Shown here in pieces: positions 61,817-64,000 of a DNA stretch of 64,000 bases. The stretch's first letter is position 1. Each line of letters opens with the position of its first letter. Source of the stretch: Hexactinellida sp. DTS-2022 (lineage: Eukaryota; Porifera; Hexactinellida). The notes beneath the pieces are model-generated. The model saw only the letters and a program-made list of their open reading frames with translations. It made no database searches and had not been told where the DNA came from. Position numbers and translations under genes: made by a program. The stretch lies in assembly GCA_028753945.1 (NCBI GenBank), contig JAPNXP010000013.1, positions 5,085,501 through 5,149,500 on the forward strand. The letters run 5' to 3'.

Positions 61817-62658
61817 CATATACTCAGTGGTAGGAAATATCGCTTCCTCCCTGATATGCTGTTTGTCAGCCTGTTTTTACCTCTCTTCAGTCTGTTACTT
61901 TTGTACCATTCAATCATTTAGGTCTTGTATTTATGTAATAATTAGGCAGGTTTTACCTGTTGATACATTGTGATATATTAATGTATTCAAGAGAAATGAA
62001 TGGATATAAATGAACAATTTTATAACGACCTTACCATATTGAACCGCCTACTAGATTACATTTCCTAGCAATATGGCCACTTTGATTAAGCCCATGTATA
62101 ATTATATTTTAACACTGCACAATATACCAATTGAAGCTGGGCCACCGAATAGAGATTTTGATCGAAACTTTATATGTTGGGAAAGGTTAACAGTGGGAAA
62201 GCCAGGGGCGCAGAACCATGGTATATTATACCTATTACCGCAAGTCGTCTGAGTTAAATAATCTCGGAGCCGAGTTTTCTGACACCTTTCTTGTCGTGTG
62301 TGACATGAGTGGGAATTGTTTTCAAAACGAAGTGATTATATATATCCTTCTAAATATTTCTGGAAAGTTTTATTGCATTAATTTCGAATATTATATGGTT
62401 ATAGCCTAAGGTCCTAAACTCCTAATGAACCTCTATTAAGTATTTTTTAATTTTGATCTGTAAGTAATACACCCCTTATTACTATTCTAAATGTTTACCT
62501 AAAGTATAGCAACTTATATTGTCCTGTTTCGTTTAAATGAGACTTCCCTGGACATTTACGCGATTTATTCATTTTGCTTGATTTAATTTTTTATACTAGT
62601 GGGATATATTTTAAACACATGAATTTAGGTTGAAAATCCTGCAGTTTATAGGCCAATT
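61817..62658. other. Spacer with a GTPase relic
   Basis: AT-rich sequence without MITEs. Its central part (62162-62400) retains decayed GTPase coding, listed separately. The rest shows nothing that I can assign. Confidence 0.5.
62162..62400 (+). pseudogene. Relic of an AIG1-type GTPase domain
   Basis: At 62174 one frame reads MLGKVNSGKA, close to the P-loop region of the 563-residue protein (MLGKVGFGKS). Some 100 bases later another frame reads FSDTFLVVCDMSGNCFQNEV, resembling TDTCFVVVVDINKSVEFGNE of the 433-residue protein. Frame changes and stops separate them, and much of the domain is missing. It lies about 300 bases upstream of the orphan second-domain gene at 62659 in the same orientation. 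Confidence 0.6.
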
Positions 62659-63555
62659 ATGGACGAATATCATGGTTGTCCCAAACAATCTTATAGGATT
62701 TTGGTTCATGGGAATAATGCAGTCGAATCCTCACAATTGTTTGAAAAATTGCAACTTTCCTACCCAAATGATCAATGTATCCAAATGGGGCATCCACTCG
62801 AGTTCTATGCTTATCCTGATCTCGATCTGTACAACAAATTCCAAGAACCTCAAATTGATGATAACATTAGCAAATTGGTTAGTGACACTAGCGATCGCGG
62901 AGGAATTTCTCTTTTCATAATATTGATCAGTCAAACTGAAGTTTTTAGTCCTACTATGCGAGAGATGATAACAAAAATTCCTAAAGATATGCATTTCAAA
63001 AGTGAGAATTATTTTTGGGATCACGCGGCAGTTATGTTTTCGTTTGAAGAAAAGAAAACAAATTACCAAGAGGAAGTGTCGAAATCCATGACAAGGAATG
63101 TAGGCATTAGAGAAGTGGTGGAAAGGACTCGGAACAGGTACATTTGGATGTCCAATTTTAATACAAAAGAGGAAATCGCAGAGAAAATTCTATCACAATG
63201 TAAAGACATAGACAATGGACATTTTCTTCAGGTTCATTGCAACAAGAACAACTACAATAGTTGCAAATATCTGTGTAACATGATGCGGAGTGTTATATCT
63301 TGGTGGTGTATTCTATTGATGTTCATATTCATAGGAACTGTTATATTTCTTGTGTTTACCGGTATAATCATATTCGTTCTTCCTCCAACAACGGTTTTGA
63401 TTATTGTTGTCGGGCCAATTATTTCTGTTTTTTTCGCTTGCGGATATTGTATGCTACGTGGAATTCCCTCGGTATATAACAAATATGTGGGACACCTGCG
63501 GTATGCAATCAAGCATGTTAATAGGAATGTTAGGTGGCTGGTGTTTTTGTGTTAA
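62659..63555 (+). CDS. Orphan AIG1-like pseudo-GTPase domain with two TM segments
   Basis: A 298-residue frame. Residues 12-200 match the gene at 57429 almost line by line: YRILVHGNNAVESS in place of a P-loop, YAYPDLDLYNKF, FIILISQTEVF, YFWDHAAVMFSFEE and NRYIWMSN. It lacks GKS, DxxG and a TKxD-type motif. The C-terminus differs: two long hydrophobic stretches (about 215-265: WWCILLMFIFIGTVIFLVF and TTVLIIVVGPIISVFFACGY) could form a hairpin membrane anchor. The start lacks Gly-2, unlike its twin. An acceptor-like TTATAG lies seven bases before the ATG. An unseen upstream exon is possible, but the upstream GTPase half is decayed. Confidence 0.78.
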   Translation: MDEYHGCPKQSYRILVHGNNAVESSQLFEKLQLSYPNDQCIQMGHPLEFYAYPDLDLYNKFQEPQIDDNISKLVSDTSDRGGISLFIILISQTEVFSPTMREMITKIPKDMHFKSENYFWDHAAVMFSFEEKKTNYQEEVSKSMTRNVGIREVVERTRNRYIWMSNFNTKEEIAEKILSQCKDIDNGHFLQVHCNKNNYNSCKYLCNMMRSVISWWCILLMFIFIGTVIFLVFTGIIIFVLPPTTVLIIVVGPIISVFFACGYCMLRGIPSVYNKYVGHLRYAIKHVNRNVRWLVFLC

Positions 63556-64000
63556 TTACGTATTTTTATCCAAACTAACTGACCATTTGTATTTATTATA
63601 TTTTGTTTTCTGCATTGATCTGTTTCCAAATAATTACGTAAAATTTAATTACCTGTATAATATCAATAAATAAATAAAATATTTTCTTTTTCATTAATCA
63701 ACTAAATCAGTGGCCTAGTGGTCCTCAACCTTTTCTGGCCTCCCCCCTCAGTTCTAACATTATTTCCTATCCCCTCCCAATTACTTTGAAATTCATTTCT
63801 TATTTAGTAACATCTACTGAGTAACTGTAATTAATAGGAATGACGAATTCTGTGTGTTTGCAGGTGTTTATACATTATTATAATGATAAGAAGTTAAAAT
63901 GAATTAATGGCAGATACTGTTTTATGAAATATATCTATATATATATTACAATTGCATTCAGGGCCGTGCCACTAATACAAACTGACCAGGTCAAACCCGG
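63556..64000. other. 3' flank with hAT-like repeat end
   Basis: AATAAATAAAT near 63666 is a likely poly(A) signal for the preceding gene. At 63706-63740 the text CAGTGGCCTAGTGGTCCTCAACCTTTT resembles a hAT-family terminus; the matching right end is not visible and may lie beyond the window. No gene is seen. Confidence 0.5.

Noticed and set aside
1-64000. CRISPR array, prokaryotic operon or phage content
   Set aside because: Tandem repeats have no unique spacers, and genes are spliced with animal orthology; the window is nuclear metazoan DNA.
1-64000. tRNA or rRNA genes
   Set aside because: I scanned for A/B-box-like and GGTTCGA contexts and saw none in a convincing cloverleaf; a covariance search would be decisive.

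Overview
This window is eukaryotic and animal. It carries spliced genes with GT-AG introns and clear orthologues of conserved metazoan genes: AP4E1, ASCC2, HPSE, ZW10, OGFOD2 and ACO1/IRP1. The dense gene packing, the secreted and membrane SRCR/sushi, Ig-TIL-vWA and saposin proteins, a coiled-coil NHL protein without a RING finger, and introns filled with GTTT/GTT arrays and short palindromic elements point to an early-branching metazoan. A demosponge is my best guess. That is an inference from gene content; no species-diagnostic sequence was identified.

Layout. 1-7468: 3' part of a large SRCR-repeat receptor (ten complete SRCR domains, two sushi domains, one TM segment, cytoplasmic tail). 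8348-13408: AP-4 epsilon adaptin in five exons. 13896-35438: one 20-exon secreted protein (about 1790 aa) with two rounds of Ig-like domains followed by a vWA domain, plus a TIL domain. Its introns hold a decayed transposon ORF, a C18orf32-like gene and an NHL-repeat gene, the last two antisense. 35872-38359: ASCC2. 38617-41080: heparanase. 41536-42426: saposin-like secreted protein. 42712-45798: ZW10. 46111-48145: OGFOD2. 48573-49656: small EGF-like secreted protein. 49987-55145: cytosolic aconitase/IRP1 in nine exons. 55316-63555: a cluster of AIG1/GIMAP-like genes in which I see no coding introns.

The most interesting region is the GIMAP-like cluster. Three genes encode an AIG1-type GTPase followed by a second copy of the same fold that has lost its nucleotide-binding motifs. 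Two further genes encode only that degenerate second domain, with C-terminal membrane segments. A decayed GTPase half still lies just upstream of one of these two. This looks like a family of GTPases with membrane-anchored pseudo-GTPase partners, formed by loss of the catalytic half.

The conserved genes act in unrelated housekeeping pathways: AP-4 trafficking, the ASCC helicase complex, the NRZ tethering/kinetochore complex and iron sensing. They do not form an operon-like unit. Introns and intergenic gaps from about 2 to 54 kb are riddled with short inverted-repeat elements (several families with TA flanks, Tc1/mariner-pogo-like) and strand-biased microsatellites; both become rare inside the GIMAP-like cluster.
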